Assembly: GCA_024236155.1 (NCBI GenBank)
Contig: JACKLA010000001.1
Location: 1,116,001-1,180,000 of the forward strand
Source of the DNA: Sphingomonadaceae bacterium
GTDB taxonomy: Bacteria > Pseudomonadota > Alphaproteobacteria > Sphingomonadales > Sphingomonadaceae
Direction: 5' to 3'
Length of the DNA stretch: 64,000 nt
How positions within the stretch are numbered: position 1 is the first letter of the stretch; every line of letters starts with the position of its first letter. This document shows positions 52,878 to 62,839 of the stretch, in pieces. The notes beneath the pieces were generated by a model, which worked only from the letters and a program-made list of their open reading frames with translations, searched no databases and was not told where the DNA came from. The position numbers and the translations under genes are program-made.

Positions 52878-54919
52878 TCGCCCGAACGGACTAGCTGCAC
52901 GGTAAAGCCCCCGGCACGCGCCATATGCAGGTCGAGCGTGCCGCCCTTGCGCAGCTTGCGGGTGGTGACGGTCATCGCGTGGCGGTCTTCGCCCAGCCCG
53001 TCGGCGCTCGCGCCATCGGCCCAGATTTTCGCGACATATTCGGCGTCGGGATCGAGGAAATCGAGGGTGAGCGACACATCGCGTGCGTTCTCATCGGTCA
53101 CGCCGCCGATATACCACGCGTCCGAACCGCGATCCTGCCGCGCGATCACGGCATATTCGCCAACCGATCCGGCCAGCACATGCGTCTGGTCCCAATCGGC
53201 CGGAACCGCCTTCACGAAATCGAGCGCGGCGGGATATTTGGCGAGGTTTTCCGGCAGGTCGGCGGCCATCTGGATCGGCGAATAGATCACCACATAGAAG
53301 GCCAGCTGGCGGGCGAGGGTTGAGGGGATATCCGCCTTCTCCGCGCCGCGACCTTCGAGGCTGAACACGCCGGGTGTGTAGTCCATCGGGCCGGACAGCA
53401 GCCGGGTCCACACCATGGTCGGCACATGGTCGGGCTGGTTCTTGGGGCTGCCCCAGGCATCGTATTCCGCCCCGCGCGCGCCCTCGCGGCTGACCCAGTT
53501 GGGGTATGTGCGGCGCAGGCCGGTGTCCTTGATTGGCTCGTGCGGGTTGACCGCAATACGGTGACGGGCGGCGACTTCGACCACTTTCAGGTGATGGCGG
53601 GCATTTTCCTGCCCGTCATGCCAGATGAATGTTTCGCCGCCCTTGCCGTCATCGGCGATGATCCCGCCTGCATCGGCGACATAGCCCGATTTGACCGCAT
53701 CCACGCCCAGCCGTTCATACAGCGCCATCGCCTCTTCGAGCTGTTCCTCGTAAACCTTGATATTGCCGCCGGTTTCGTGGTGGCCGATCAGCCGCACGCC
53801 TTTTTCGGCGCCATAGCGGGTGACTTCCTCGATATCGAAGTCGGGATAGGCTTCGGTGAAGCTGAATTCGCGACCATTGCCGAACCAGTTGCCGTCCCAG
53901 CCCTTGTTCCAGCCCTCGATCAGCACGCCACGAAAACCGTGTTCGGCAGCGAAATCGATATATTTCTTTGCGTTTTCGGTGGTGGCGCCGTGCTTCTCGC
54001 CGCTCGCCCAGCTGCTGTCGTCGAGATGCATCTCCCACCAGATGCCGATATATTTGTGCGGGGTGAACCAGCTGACATCGCCAAGCCTGTTGGGCTCGTT
54101 GAGGTTGAGTTCGAGATTGCTCTCGTAAAGCCCCGCCGCATCGCCCGAAATGCGGATGCTGCGCCATGGCGTGTGGAACGGCGTATCGCGCACCACCTTC
54201 GGCCCGCGCGGACTGGGGGCGAGCTGGGCGCGGAAATTCGTCCCCTGCATCCGGCGCAGCCACATGCCCGAATAATCGACTAGCGCCGCCTCGTGGAACG
54301 AGACATGCGTGCCATCGGCAAAACGCATGGTGATCGGCGTGTGTGCGGTCGAAACCGCGCTCGCCGGGGTCTCCGTGTAGAGATATTCGTAGCGGTTCCA
54401 GTCGCCCGCCTGGATCCACCATGCGGTGGCATCTTCGGCGAGGTTGAACTCGGTCAGTTCCTCGGCAATGTTGGCGGTCTTGAAGTGATCCTGCTCGGGA
54501 AATTCATAGCGGAAGCCGACCCCGTCATCGAACACGCGCAGCCGCACGGTGATCTGGCGCGGCGTGTCGTCCTTCTCCTCGAAAGTCAGCGCCAGCTCGT
54601 TGTGATGGTCGCGCACGAAACGGCTTTCGCCCCATGGCTGTTCCCATGTGTCGTCGGCGCTGGCGGTGGTCGAGGCGACAACCGCGAAATTGCGCCGCAT
54701 CGGATCGGCATCGATGAAATTGAAGCCGAGGTTCGACTTGGCGATGATCGGTTTTCCGTCGCGGGTCACCGAATAGAACGGGATGCCTTCACCATCGGCA
54801 TCGAGTTCGACCGAAATCCGCCCGTCGGGAGAGGTTACGGTTTCGGCAGCGACAGGCGCGGCGAACGAGGCGAGGGCACCGATATATGCAAGTGTGCCGA
54901 ACGGGATACGCATGGTCAT
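52874..54919 (-). CDS. GH97 alpha-glucosidase (SusB-like), exported
   Basis: The protein has 681 residues with a signal peptide (MTMRIPFGTLAYIGALASFA, cut after VAAE). The N-terminal beta-sandwich has SPDGRISVELDADGEGIPFY. The TIM barrel shows GVLIEGWNKGWDGNW, IGHHETGGNIKVY, VKSGYVADAGG and IAVNPHEPIKDTGLRRTYP. The glutamates in HHETGG and HEPIKDTG are the positions used by inverting SusB-type enzymes, so release of glucose from maltodextrins is likely. The start at 54919 makes an ATGA overlap with the GH13 gene. It is periplasmic or outer-membrane associated. Confidence 0.93.
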   Translation of the reverse strand: MTMRIPFGTLAYIGALASFAAPVAAETVTSPDGRISVELDADGEGIPFYSVTRDGKPIIAKSNLGFNFIDADPMRRNFAVVASTTASADDTWEQPWGESRFVRDHHNELALTFEEKDDTPRQITVRLRVFDDGVGFRYEFPEQDHFKTANIAEELTEFNLAEDATAWWIQAGDWNRYEYLYTETPASAVSTAHTPITMRFADGTHVSFHEAALVDYSGMWLRRMQGTNFRAQLAPSPRGPKVVRDTPFHTPWRSIRISGDAAGLYESNLELNLNEPNRLGDVSWFTPHKYIGIWWEMHLDDSSWASGEKHGATTENAKKYIDFAAEHGFRGVLIEGWNKGWDGNWFGNGREFSFTEAYPDFDIEEVTRYGAEKGVRLIGHHETGGNIKVYEEQLEEAMALYERLGVDAVKSGYVADAGGIIADDGKGGETFIWHDGQENARHHLKVVEVAARHRIAVNPHEPIKDTGLRRTYPNWVSREGARGAEYDAWGSPKNQPDHVPTMVWTRLLSGPMDYTPGVFSLEGRGAEKADIPSTLARQLAFYVVIYSPIQMAADLPENLAKYPAALDFVKAVPADWDQTHVLAGSVGEYAVIARQDRGSDAWYIGGVTDENARDVSLTLDFLDPDAEYVAKIWADGASADGLGEDRHAMTVTTRKLRKGGTLDLHMARAGGFTVQLVRSGE

Positions 54920-56535
54920 TCTTCCGTGATGAGGGCGGCGTAGGGGGGCAAGCGCGGGCCGTCCGCACCATTGACCGAGCACAGCACGCGGCCCGCACGA
55001 CCATCCTCGATGATTGTCTCGATGCCGAGATTGAAGCGGCAGGTGACGCGCTGGCCACCGGCTTCACGCGTCAGCACCAGCAGGTCGCCCTGCGTTTCGC
55101 AGGTGACGATAGGTCCGTGGTGCAGTGCCGGATTGGCGTTGCGCAGCGCAATCATCCGGCGGGTGAAGGCGAGCATTGCCTCAGGGTCGACGGCCTGCCG
55201 GTCGGCTGCGCGGGCAAGGTTCGCTTCGCTCAGCGGCAGCCATGGACTGCCGGTGGTGAAGCCGCCGAATTCGTCCTGCGCGGTCCACGGCATCGGAGTA
55301 CGCACCCCGTCGCGGGAAAGCGTCAGTGGCCAGTTGGCAATGGCTTCCGGGTCTTGCAGCAGCTCGAACGGGATGTGGTCCTGCTCAAGACCGAGTTCCT
55401 CGCCCTGGAACAGGATGATATTGCCGCGCAGGCAGGCGAGCAGCGCCATCTTGAGCCGGGCGAACTTGTCCATATGTGCGGGCGCACACCAGCGTGAAAC
55501 GGCGCGCGGCGCGTCGTGGTTCTCGAACGCCCAGCTGGGCCAGCCCACGCCTTCCTCATCCGGCCATTCGGAAAGCGCGCTGCAAACCAGTTCGGGCGTC
55601 AGCCTGTCCGCATAGAGGAAGTTGAAGCCGTAGGCGGAGTTGAGATGGCTCTCGCCCGCGGTAAAGCTCTTCATTTCCGCTTCGGCATCGTCGCCGCCCA
55701 CTTCGGCCACGGTGAACACCGCATCGTAGCGGTCGGTCAGCGTGCGGATGCGTTCGATAAAGCGCGGGATGTCGGGGTGCGACATGTTGCGCGTCTTGAG
55801 CTGGAAATCGAACGGCCGCGTGCGCGGCTTGCCAGTGTCCGGCGCAGGCGGATTGTCGCGCAGTTGCGGGTCGTGCATCGCGAAGTTAAGCGCGTCTATG
55901 CGGAACCCGTCGACACCGCGATCGAGCCAGAAACGCATGACGCCCAACATTGCGTCCTGCACCGCCGGATTGTGCAGGTTCATCTGCGGTTGGCTGGCGA
56001 GGAAATTGTGCAGGTAATACTGGCCACGCCTGGCATCCCATGTCCAGGCGGGCCCACCGAATACCGACTGCCAGTTTGAAGGTGGCGACCCGTCGGGCCT
56101 GGCATCGGCCCACACATACCAGTCGGCCTTGTCGTTGTTTTTCGACGACCGGCTTTCGGCGAACCATGGGTGCTCGTCCGAAGTGTGGGAATAGACCTGG
56201 TCGATCAGGACCTTGAGCCCCAGTGCATGCGCGCGTTCGACCAGCGCATCGAAATCGGCGAGCGAACCGAAAATCGGATCGACATCGCAATAATCGGCCA
56301 CATCGTAACCGAAGTCGCGCATCGGGCTCTTGAAGAAGGGGGAGACCCAGATTGCGTCCACGCCGAGGTCGGCGACATGGTCGAGCCGGGTGGTGATCCC
56401 GGGCAAATCACCGATCCCGTCACCATTCGAATCCTGGAAGCTGCGCGGATAGATCTGGTAGATCGACGCGCCCTTCCACCACGGCATGGTGCCGCTGTTT
56501 TCAGTCGTCTGTTCAAGGCGGGTCATGCGGTTCAT
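54916..56535 (-). CDS. GH13 alpha-glucosidase (oligo-1,6-glucosidase type)
   Basis: The protein has 539 residues without a signal peptide, so cytoplasmic. WWKGASIYQIYPRSFQDSNG and DGIGDLPGITTRLDHVADLG open the barrel. The catalytic residues lie in VDGFRIDALNF (Asp nucleophile), FTVAEVGGDDAE (Glu) and AFENHDAPRAV (Asp). It would release glucose from the non-reducing ends of imported maltose or isomaltose. The start at 56535 gives an ATGA overlap with the amylase stop; an ATG nine bases further in is possible. It belongs to the operon 51384-62684. Confidence 0.95.
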   Translation of the reverse strand: MNRMTRLEQTTENSGTMPWWKGASIYQIYPRSFQDSNGDGIGDLPGITTRLDHVADLGVDAIWVSPFFKSPMRDFGYDVADYCDVDPIFGSLADFDALVERAHALGLKVLIDQVYSHTSDEHPWFAESRSSKNNDKADWYVWADARPDGSPPSNWQSVFGGPAWTWDARRGQYYLHNFLASQPQMNLHNPAVQDAMLGVMRFWLDRGVDGFRIDALNFAMHDPQLRDNPPAPDTGKPRTRPFDFQLKTRNMSHPDIPRFIERIRTLTDRYDAVFTVAEVGGDDAEAEMKSFTAGESHLNSAYGFNFLYADRLTPELVCSALSEWPDEEGVGWPSWAFENHDAPRAVSRWCAPAHMDKFARLKMALLACLRGNIILFQGEELGLEQDHIPFELLQDPEAIANWPLTLSRDGVRTPMPWTAQDEFGGFTTGSPWLPLSEANLARAADRQAVDPEAMLAFTRRMIALRNANPALHHGPIVTCETQGDLLVLTREAGGQRVTCRFNLGIETIIEDGRAGRVLCSVNGADGPRLPPYAALITEE

Positions 56536-58367
56536 TCGGCGGTCTTCGTCACTTTGCACACACCCCAGGAAAAGGCAGGCAGCGCGATGGTGGCGCTGCC
56601 GGGGGCAGCGACTTCGCTCATGCACACACCCGACAGCACCTCAAACTCGCGCGCGTCATAACCGACGCGGCTTCTGGTGGTGAGGAATTTGTCCGAGGTG
56701 TTGAAGGCAATCAGGTATTCCTCGCCGGTTTCCGGATCGAAGCGCGAAACGCTGAACAGGCCGGGTTCGAGATCATAGCTGCGCACGACCTGCTTCCCGC
56801 GCGAGAGGGCGGGGTGCGCCTTGCGGATAGCGGCAAGTTTTGAAATCGTCTCGAACAGCGTGTGGGTGGTGTCGAAATTCTCGCCGGCCGTGCTCGCATC
56901 GGTGCCGAGCAGATCGTTGTCGTTGTAACTGTCGACCCGGCTGGCAAACATGTCTTCGCGCGCGGCCTGGTCGTTGCCATCGCCGAGGAAACCCTGCTCG
57001 TCCCCGTAATAGATCACCGGGCTGCCGCGCAGGGTCATCAGCATCGCATGGCCAAGTCGCACGCGTTCGAGCAGTTCTTCCTGCGAAACGTCGCCCATGC
57101 GCTGTTTGAGGATGGTCGAGAAGCGGCCCATATCGTGATTGCCAAGGAAAGTCGGCATGGTTCGCGCGGCATCCTCACCGCCTTCATACAAGACATCGCC
57201 GTCGAACATCTGGACCAGCACTTCGGGGCTGGCCTGCCCGCTCAGCGCCTGCGTAACCGCCTCCTGGAAGGCGAAATCGAGTACGGCGGGGAAGCCATCG
57301 CGGCGGGTGTATTGCGCGATATAGCCGCTGTCCGGGCTGTCCTTGTAAACCTCGCCGAAGATGTGGAAGTTGGGGATGCCTTCTTCCGCCGCAATCCGGC
57401 GCATCTCGGGCACGAAGCTCTGCCAGAATTCGGGGTTCACATGGCGTGCGGTGTCGATGCGATAGCCGTCGATCCCGGTGTTGCGGATCCAGTCGCCATA
57501 GATTTCGATCATGCCCGCCAGCACGCGCGGATGTTCGGTGAACAGATCGTCCAGCCCCACGAAATCACCAAAGCGGCTGCTCTCGCCGCTGAAAGTCGTG
57601 TCGCCGCGATTGTGGTAATAGATCGGATCGTTGAGCCAGGTGGGGACCTTGATGTCCTTCTCCGCCTTGGGAACGATGGGTGTGTAGGCCGATCCGCCAT
57701 CGGTCAGCCGGGCGAAATTCTCTTCGGTGCGAACATCGTCGCCAAGGAAGCCGTCATTGATCGGTTTGCCGTCGATGCCCAGCTTGCGCGAATAGGGATA
57801 TTCCGCCCGGTCGCGATAGGCATAGCCGGTCTGGTCACCTTCCTTGTAACGGATCACATCCGCCGTGTGGTTGGTGATGATGTCCATATAGACTTTCATC
57901 CCCTTGGCATGGGCCGCATCGACGAAAGCCTTGAACTCTTCACCCGTGCCGAAATGGCTATCGGGCCGGGTGAAGTCGGTCACCCAGTATCCGTGATAGC
58001 CCGAACTTTCATTGCCTTGAGGCCCCTGCACCGGCTTGTTCTGGAAAATCGGCGCGAACCAGATTGCGGTGATGCCAAGCTGTTCGAGATAGTCGAGCTT
58101 GCCAGTCAGCCCGGCAAGGTCGCCGCCGTGGTAGAAACCCTTGTGCTCTGGATCGAACCCGCTGACCAGCGGCGCGTCGGCATAACCGCCAAGGTCGTTG
58201 CTCTCATCGCCATTGGCGAAGCGATCGGGCAGGACGAAATAGACCACTTCCTCTTCAGGCAGGCGTTCACGCAGCGCGTCCACTTCGTCGTGATGCTCCG
58301 CCATGGCGGGCGTCGCGAAAGAGAGCGCGGTGATCAGCGCGAATGCGGAGGGGAGGGCGCGTTTCAT
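56532..58367 (-). CDS. exported alpha-amylase (GH13)
   Basis: The protein has 611 residues with a signal peptide (MKRALPSAFALITALSFATP). VVYFVLPDRFANGDESNDLG and FYHGGDLAGLTGKLDYLEQL match secreted GH13 alpha-amylases and cyclodextrinases. The catalytic residues lie in IDGYRIDTARHV (Asp), FHIFGEVYKD (Glu) and TFLGNHDMGRF (Asp). It would cut starch and maltodextrins outside the inner membrane. It shares one base with the stop of the halogenase-like gene upstream and overlaps the GH13 glucosidase start. The frame continues upstream inside that gene, but the signal peptide sets the start at 58367. Confidence 0.94.
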   Translation of the reverse strand: MKRALPSAFALITALSFATPAMAEHHDEVDALRERLPEEEVVYFVLPDRFANGDESNDLGGYADAPLVSGFDPEHKGFYHGGDLAGLTGKLDYLEQLGITAIWFAPIFQNKPVQGPQGNESSGYHGYWVTDFTRPDSHFGTGEEFKAFVDAAHAKGMKVYMDIITNHTADVIRYKEGDQTGYAYRDRAEYPYSRKLGIDGKPINDGFLGDDVRTEENFARLTDGGSAYTPIVPKAEKDIKVPTWLNDPIYYHNRGDTTFSGESSRFGDFVGLDDLFTEHPRVLAGMIEIYGDWIRNTGIDGYRIDTARHVNPEFWQSFVPEMRRIAAEEGIPNFHIFGEVYKDSPDSGYIAQYTRRDGFPAVLDFAFQEAVTQALSGQASPEVLVQMFDGDVLYEGGEDAARTMPTFLGNHDMGRFSTILKQRMGDVSQEELLERVRLGHAMLMTLRGSPVIYYGDEQGFLGDGNDQAAREDMFASRVDSYNDNDLLGTDASTAGENFDTTHTLFETISKLAAIRKAHPALSRGKQVVRSYDLEPGLFSVSRFDPETGEEYLIAFNTSDKFLTTRSRVGYDAREFEVLSGVCMSEVAAPGSATIALPAFSWGVCKVTKTAE

Positions 58368-59881
58368 CAGGCGGATTTCCTCTGGTCTTGCGGCATGCAG
58401 AAGGCGCGCAGGAAGGGGGCATGGCCGGGCAGGTCGGCGGCAATCCTGCCGACACCCGCCTCGATCTGCGTCATCATGGCTTCGAGCTGTTCGACCGGCA
58501 TGGTATCGGCAATCGGGTTCCAGCCGCGCGGCATCACGTCTTGTCCGACGAACACCTGAAGCCATCCGGGTTCGGTGAACAATTCCTCGTGCTCGCGGTG
58601 GATGAAACCGGTGGCGCGGAACTGGTCGACCTTGGCGGTTAGCGTATCGGGCAGTTCCATCGCGCGGCAGGTATCCCAGAAGGGTTCCCCTTCGCGCCCG
58701 TTGGCCCAATAGTGCAGGATCAGGAAGTCGCGGATACGCTCCCACTCGAAGCGGGCCTGACGGTTGAACTCGTCCGCCAGCGCCGGTTCGATCTGCTTGC
58801 CCGGCATCATCTGCAGGAAGCGGGCGATGGAGGACTGGATCAGGTGGATGCTGGTCGATTCCAGCGGTTCCATGAAGCCTGCCGCCAGCCCGATGGCGAG
58901 GCAGTTTCCGCGCCAGTGCTGCGCCCGCGTGCCGGTGGTGAAGCGCAGCATGTTCGGCTCTGCCTGCGGCTCGCCATCGAGATTGGCAAGCAATGTGTCG
59001 AGCGCCTCCTGCTCCTCCATAAAGGCGCTGGAATAGACATGGCCGTTGCCGATCCGGTGCTGCAAGGGGATGCGCCACTGCCACCCTGCCTTGCGCGCGG
59101 TGCTTTTGGTGTAGGGGGTGAAATCGCCCCTGGTTGCACAGGGCACGGCAATGGCCCGGTCGCATGGCAGCCAGTGCGTCCAGTCGATAAACTTGCTGCC
59201 CAGCGCGCCGCCCAGCAGCAGGCTGCGAAAGCCCGAGCAGTCGATGAAGAAATCGCCCGCGATGCGCTGGCCATTGTCGAGGCGGATCGCGGCGATCGCG
59301 CCATTCTCGCCGTCCAGTTCCACATCGGAAACCAGCCCTTCGACCCGCTTCACGCCGCGCGCTTCGGAATAGCGGCGCAGCAATCCGGCGTAGAGCCCCG
59401 CGTCGAAGTGATAGGCCCAGGGCATGTCGGGCACCGGCTTGCCCGGCTCGGCACGCCACATCTGCATCGCATTGCGCCGCGCAGCCGCCTCGTTGAGCGA
59501 ATAGGCGGCAAGATCCTGCGCCTTGCCCATGGCGCGGGCGCGCAGCCAGTATTGGTGGAACGGCAGAAGTCCGTGTGCCTGCCCGATAGTGCCGAAGGCG
59601 TGCATATAGCTGCGGCCTTCACCGGCCCAGCCGTCGAATTCGATCCCCAGCTTGAAGCTGCCGCGCGTCTCACGCAGGAATTCCGCCTCGTCGATCCCCA
59701 GCCCGGTGTTGAACAGGCGGATCTGCGGGATCGTCGCTTCGCCTACGCCGACCGTGCCGATGGCATCGGATTCGACCAGCGTGACCTTGGCTGCAGTGAA
59801 GCGGGCGAGGGCGGCAGCCGTCATCCAGCCTGCAGTACCCCCGCCGACTATCACGATATGGATGGGCGGCTGTTCGGTCAT
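58367..59881 (-). CDS. tryptophan-halogenase-like flavoprotein (2)
   Basis: The protein has 504 residues. The FAD loop is IVIVGGGTAGWMTAAALARF, the lysine is Lys77 in GSFKLGIEFDGW, and the WxWxIP motif is in KAGWQWRIPLQHR. FFIDCSGFRSLLLGGALGSK and GFMEPLESTSIHLIQSSIAR follow. It is clearly related to the protein at 51384 but not a recent duplicate. It stands between the TonB receptor and the amylase, the usual place for this family in sphingomonad and Caulobacter-type sugar loci. Its reaction there is unknown. Confidence 0.9.
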   Translation of the reverse strand: MTEQPPIHIVIVGGGTAGWMTAAALARFTAAKVTLVESDAIGTVGVGEATIPQIRLFNTGLGIDEAEFLRETRGSFKLGIEFDGWAGEGRSYMHAFGTIGQAHGLLPFHQYWLRARAMGKAQDLAAYSLNEAAARRNAMQMWRAEPGKPVPDMPWAYHFDAGLYAGLLRRYSEARGVKRVEGLVSDVELDGENGAIAAIRLDNGQRIAGDFFIDCSGFRSLLLGGALGSKFIDWTHWLPCDRAIAVPCATRGDFTPYTKSTARKAGWQWRIPLQHRIGNGHVYSSAFMEEQEALDTLLANLDGEPQAEPNMLRFTTGTRAQHWRGNCLAIGLAAGFMEPLESTSIHLIQSSIARFLQMMPGKQIEPALADEFNRQARFEWERIRDFLILHYWANGREGEPFWDTCRAMELPDTLTAKVDQFRATGFIHREHEELFTEPGWLQVFVGQDVMPRGWNPIADTMPVEQLEAMMTQIEAGVGRIAADLPGHAPFLRAFCMPQDQRKSA

Positions 59882-59942
59882 TTTCGCCTCTCTTTGGAGC
59901 GAGGCTGGCAGGCCCCGGCTTGCAACCGGGGCCTGCTATGCG

Positions 59943-62684
59943 TCAACGGAACTTGTAGGTGAAGCCTGCAAGGAACCGGCGACCGTAGATCTGGTAGTCT
60001 ACGACCTGGAGGCGATCGCCGCCGACCGATGCGAAACGCTCGTCGGTCAGGTTCTGGCCCTGGAGGTACAGCGACAGCCCGTTAAGAGCGCTTTCTTCGG
60101 GGAAGTCATAGCCGATCTGTGCATCGACGATGGTTTCACCCAGCGCGGTCCGGCGGGTCGGCGAACCGCCGAAGCCGGTGAAGTCGCCAAGGAAGGTCGA
60201 GCGGTAACGGACGCTTGTACGCGCGTTGAAGCCCCACTTCTCGAAATAGGCAGTGCCGTTGACGACCCACTTCGAATAGCCCGGGATCTGCGTCTTGTTA
60301 CCGCCTGCATCCTCGACATTGGTCTTGGTGTAGCCTGCACCGCCGGTGATCCCGAAGCCGTCAAGCGCCTCCACGAAATCGCCGAAAGGCAGGGTAACCG
60401 CCAGCTCGCCGCCGTAGAGATCGCCGCCGCCCGTATTGATCGGCGCGTCGAGCGTGCCGATCGTCGGCAGGTTGGGATAGGCCGCAGCACCGGTCGGTGC
60501 CGGGAAGCCCGAATAATCGAACAGGAAGCGACCATCGAAGATGAAGGTCTTGATATCCTTGTAGAACAGCTGGAGCGCGATAACACCGCCCTGGCCGAAA
60601 TACTGCTCGATGTTCAGGTCGACCGCATTGGCGCGATAGGGCCGCAGGAAGGGGTTGCCCCCGCCGCCACGGATGATCCCGCCGGGCACAGAATTGTCGA
60701 TGCCATAGCCGATCGAAAGGCGGGTCTGGTCAAGCCGCGGACGCATGATCTCGCGCGCGGCGGCGATACGGATCACCGTGTCGCTGTCGAGACGCAGCGA
60801 GAGGTTGGCGCTGGGCAGGATATCCCAGAAATTGTCGCCGAAGGTCCGCTGTTCGGGGCCGGTGGGCGCGAAGATGAAGCCGGTCGACTTCTGGTTGGTG
60901 TTGACTGCCTGGACACCGAAATTGCCGGTCAGCGTCCCGCCGCCCAGTTCCTGGTCGATATTGGCCTGAAGATACATCGTCATCAGGTCTTCGTTGACCG
61001 TGTAACCCTTGCCCAGCACGTCCGACGCGGCATTCGGGCCGGTTGCGACGCGCGGTTCGAGCACCAGGATGCCGGCATCGATCAGGTCGCGTGCATCATA
61101 GCTGACGATCGGACCGAGGCCGAGATAGCTGAGATCGGTCGAACGCAGCAGGTATTGCGACGGGATAGTCGCGGTCAGCGCGCCGTTCGGCAGGCGGACG
61201 AACGCTTCGTCCGGCGTCAGCGACTTTTCGCGCGTGGTGTAGTTCATGCCCCACTGCACGCTGCTGATGAATCCGCCGTCGAATTCCTTTTCGACCTCGG
61301 CGCGGAACTGCAACAGCTCATCGTCGATGATGCGGTTGTTGTAGTAACCGGCTTGCGGCACGGTGCCGCCACCCCAGCCGAGCGGGTCGGTGAGGAAGAT
61401 CTGGTTCGGGTCCGAATAGTCGAGCGACGGATCGAACACGGTGCCGGTCGGCCCGGAAACGAAGTCGATCGTGGCGGCCGCACCGTTGCCGGTGTTGGAG
61501 CCGTTGAACCCGGTGCCAGCATAGCTTTCGAGGCTCAGCTCGTTACGGTCTGTGCGCGAATAGCCGAAGTCGAAAAAGGCGCTCCAGCCATCGTCGCCCT
61601 CGTGATCGACGTTGAAGCCGAAGGAATAGAGGTCTGCCTTGCGCTGGAAGATGTCATTGCGGACCACGCCACGGACATTGTCGAAGGTGCCCGATGTTGC
61701 AAAGCCATTGCTGACATTGCCGATGGTGGTGTTGGTGCCGAATGCACCGAAGCCCAGCGGCAGTTCGATACCGCGCTTCGACTGGTCGTCGTTGAAGTTC
61801 GAATAGAAACCGTCCAGCGTGACCATGATGGTCGGTGCTGCCTGGTACTGCAGCGTACCGTTGACGCCAAAGCGCTTCAGTTCGGTCGAGGTGACAAAGC
61901 TCTTCGATCCGCCAATCACGCTCGGCGAAGCATCGGTGCCTGCGCCAGCGTAACCCCAGGCGTTGAATTCCTGCAGTTGGTAAGGCTCGTTGACATAGGA
62001 TGCGGCGAGCGAGAGCCCGATCGTGTCGTCGGCGAACTGGTCGACAAAGGCCGCGTTGACGCGATAGCCGAGGTCGTTCGAACCGGCGTTGAGCTTGCCA
62101 AGATCGGCATAGGAACCGCGCGCACCAATGGCGAGCACCTGCTTGCTGGTTTCGAGCGGACGGACAGTGCGGATATCGACCGTGCCGACAAGGCCCTGGC
62201 CGACCAGCGATGCGGTCGGCGACTTGTAGACGACCACCTGGTTGACGATTTCCGACGGATACTGGTCGAGTTCGACCGAACGGTTGTCGCTGGTGGTGGT
62301 CTGTTCGCGCCCGTTGAGCAGGGTCTGCGAGAAGTCGGGACCGAAGCCGCGGATCGCAATCACATTTGCGCGGCCGTTAAGGCGCTGCGAGGTGAGGCCG
62401 GGCAGGCGGGCAATCGATTCACCGATCGACGAATCCGGCAGCTTGCCGATGTCTTCGGCAGAGACCGACTCGACGATCTGGTCGCTGTTGCGCTTTTCAG
62501 CCACTGCGCTTTCGAGCGATGCGCGGAAGCCGCTGACGATGATTACATCGTCTTCTTCGGGGGTTGCTTCGGTTGCCTCGTCGGCATCCTGCGCCATTGC
62601 GGCCTGCGGTGCGAACCCGCCGACAAGCGCAAGCGCCAGTGCCGGTGCGCTGATCCCGGAGGTCAGGAAATTGCGTTTGATCAC
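59943..62684 (-). CDS. TonB-dependent receptor, probable maltodextrin porin
   Basis: The protein has 913 residues with a GTG start at 62684; GGGAGAAG lies six bases before it. The signal peptide is MIKRNFLTSGISAPALALAL and so on to AAMAQ. A TonB-box-like DDVIIVSGFRAS is followed by the plug (SAEDIGKLPDSSIGESIARL, VIAIRGFGPDFSQTLLNGRE). The 22-strand barrel ends in YGRRFLAGFTYKFR. This is the Caulobacter MalA-type class of receptors. It would import maltodextrins across the outer membrane. The frame stays open far upstream, across the lacI-type gene, but that extension is antisense noise. It is the first gene of the glucan operon. Confidence 0.95.
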   Translation of the reverse strand: MIKRNFLTSGISAPALALALVGGFAPQAAMAQDADEATEATPEEDDVIIVSGFRASLESAVAEKRNSDQIVESVSAEDIGKLPDSSIGESIARLPGLTSQRLNGRANVIAIRGFGPDFSQTLLNGREQTTTSDNRSVELDQYPSEIVNQVVVYKSPTASLVGQGLVGTVDIRTVRPLETSKQVLAIGARGSYADLGKLNAGSNDLGYRVNAAFVDQFADDTIGLSLAASYVNEPYQLQEFNAWGYAGAGTDASPSVIGGSKSFVTSTELKRFGVNGTLQYQAAPTIMVTLDGFYSNFNDDQSKRGIELPLGFGAFGTNTTIGNVSNGFATSGTFDNVRGVVRNDIFQRKADLYSFGFNVDHEGDDGWSAFFDFGYSRTDRNELSLESYAGTGFNGSNTGNGAAATIDFVSGPTGTVFDPSLDYSDPNQIFLTDPLGWGGGTVPQAGYYNNRIIDDELLQFRAEVEKEFDGGFISSVQWGMNYTTREKSLTPDEAFVRLPNGALTATIPSQYLLRSTDLSYLGLGPIVSYDARDLIDAGILVLEPRVATGPNAASDVLGKGYTVNEDLMTMYLQANIDQELGGGTLTGNFGVQAVNTNQKSTGFIFAPTGPEQRTFGDNFWDILPSANLSLRLDSDTVIRIAAAREIMRPRLDQTRLSIGYGIDNSVPGGIIRGGGGNPFLRPYRANAVDLNIEQYFGQGGVIALQLFYKDIKTFIFDGRFLFDYSGFPAPTGAAAYPNLPTIGTLDAPINTGGGDLYGGELAVTLPFGDFVEALDGFGITGGAGYTKTNVEDAGGNKTQIPGYSKWVVNGTAYFEKWGFNARTSVRYRSTFLGDFTGFGGSPTRRTALGETIVDAQIGYDFPEESALNGLSLYLQGQNLTDERFASVGGDRLQVVDYQIYGRRFLAGFTYKFR

Positions 62685-62812
62685 AGTGTCTTCTCCCAGT
62701 CCCGCCGCGCCCCCGCGGCATGTGTTCTGCAAATCATGGGAGGCCGAAAACGGTATATGCCAGGCCCCTCGAACACGCCTTACGAACGATAATCGGGCCT
62801 TCGCATAGTCAG

Positions 62813-62839
62813 CATACGTATGTTTGTGCGACGCACAAA
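62813..62839. promoter_or_regulatory. two adjacent palindromes, candidate LacI-type operators
   Basis: CATACGTATG (62813-62822) is a perfect 10-bp palindrome with the central CG common in LacI-family operators. Directly after it, TTTGTGCGACGCACAAA (62823-62839) is a perfect 8-1-8 inverted repeat. Both lie about 130-145 bases from the receptor start and 120-145 from the regulator start. They are suited to control both divergent genes. Confidence 0.65.

Noticed and set aside
59652..62792. A 1046-codon open frame antisense to the TonB receptor gene
   Set aside because: It mirrors the codon bias of the receptor gene, lacks any recognisable domain, and the opposite strand has a complete receptor with signal peptide, plug and barrel.
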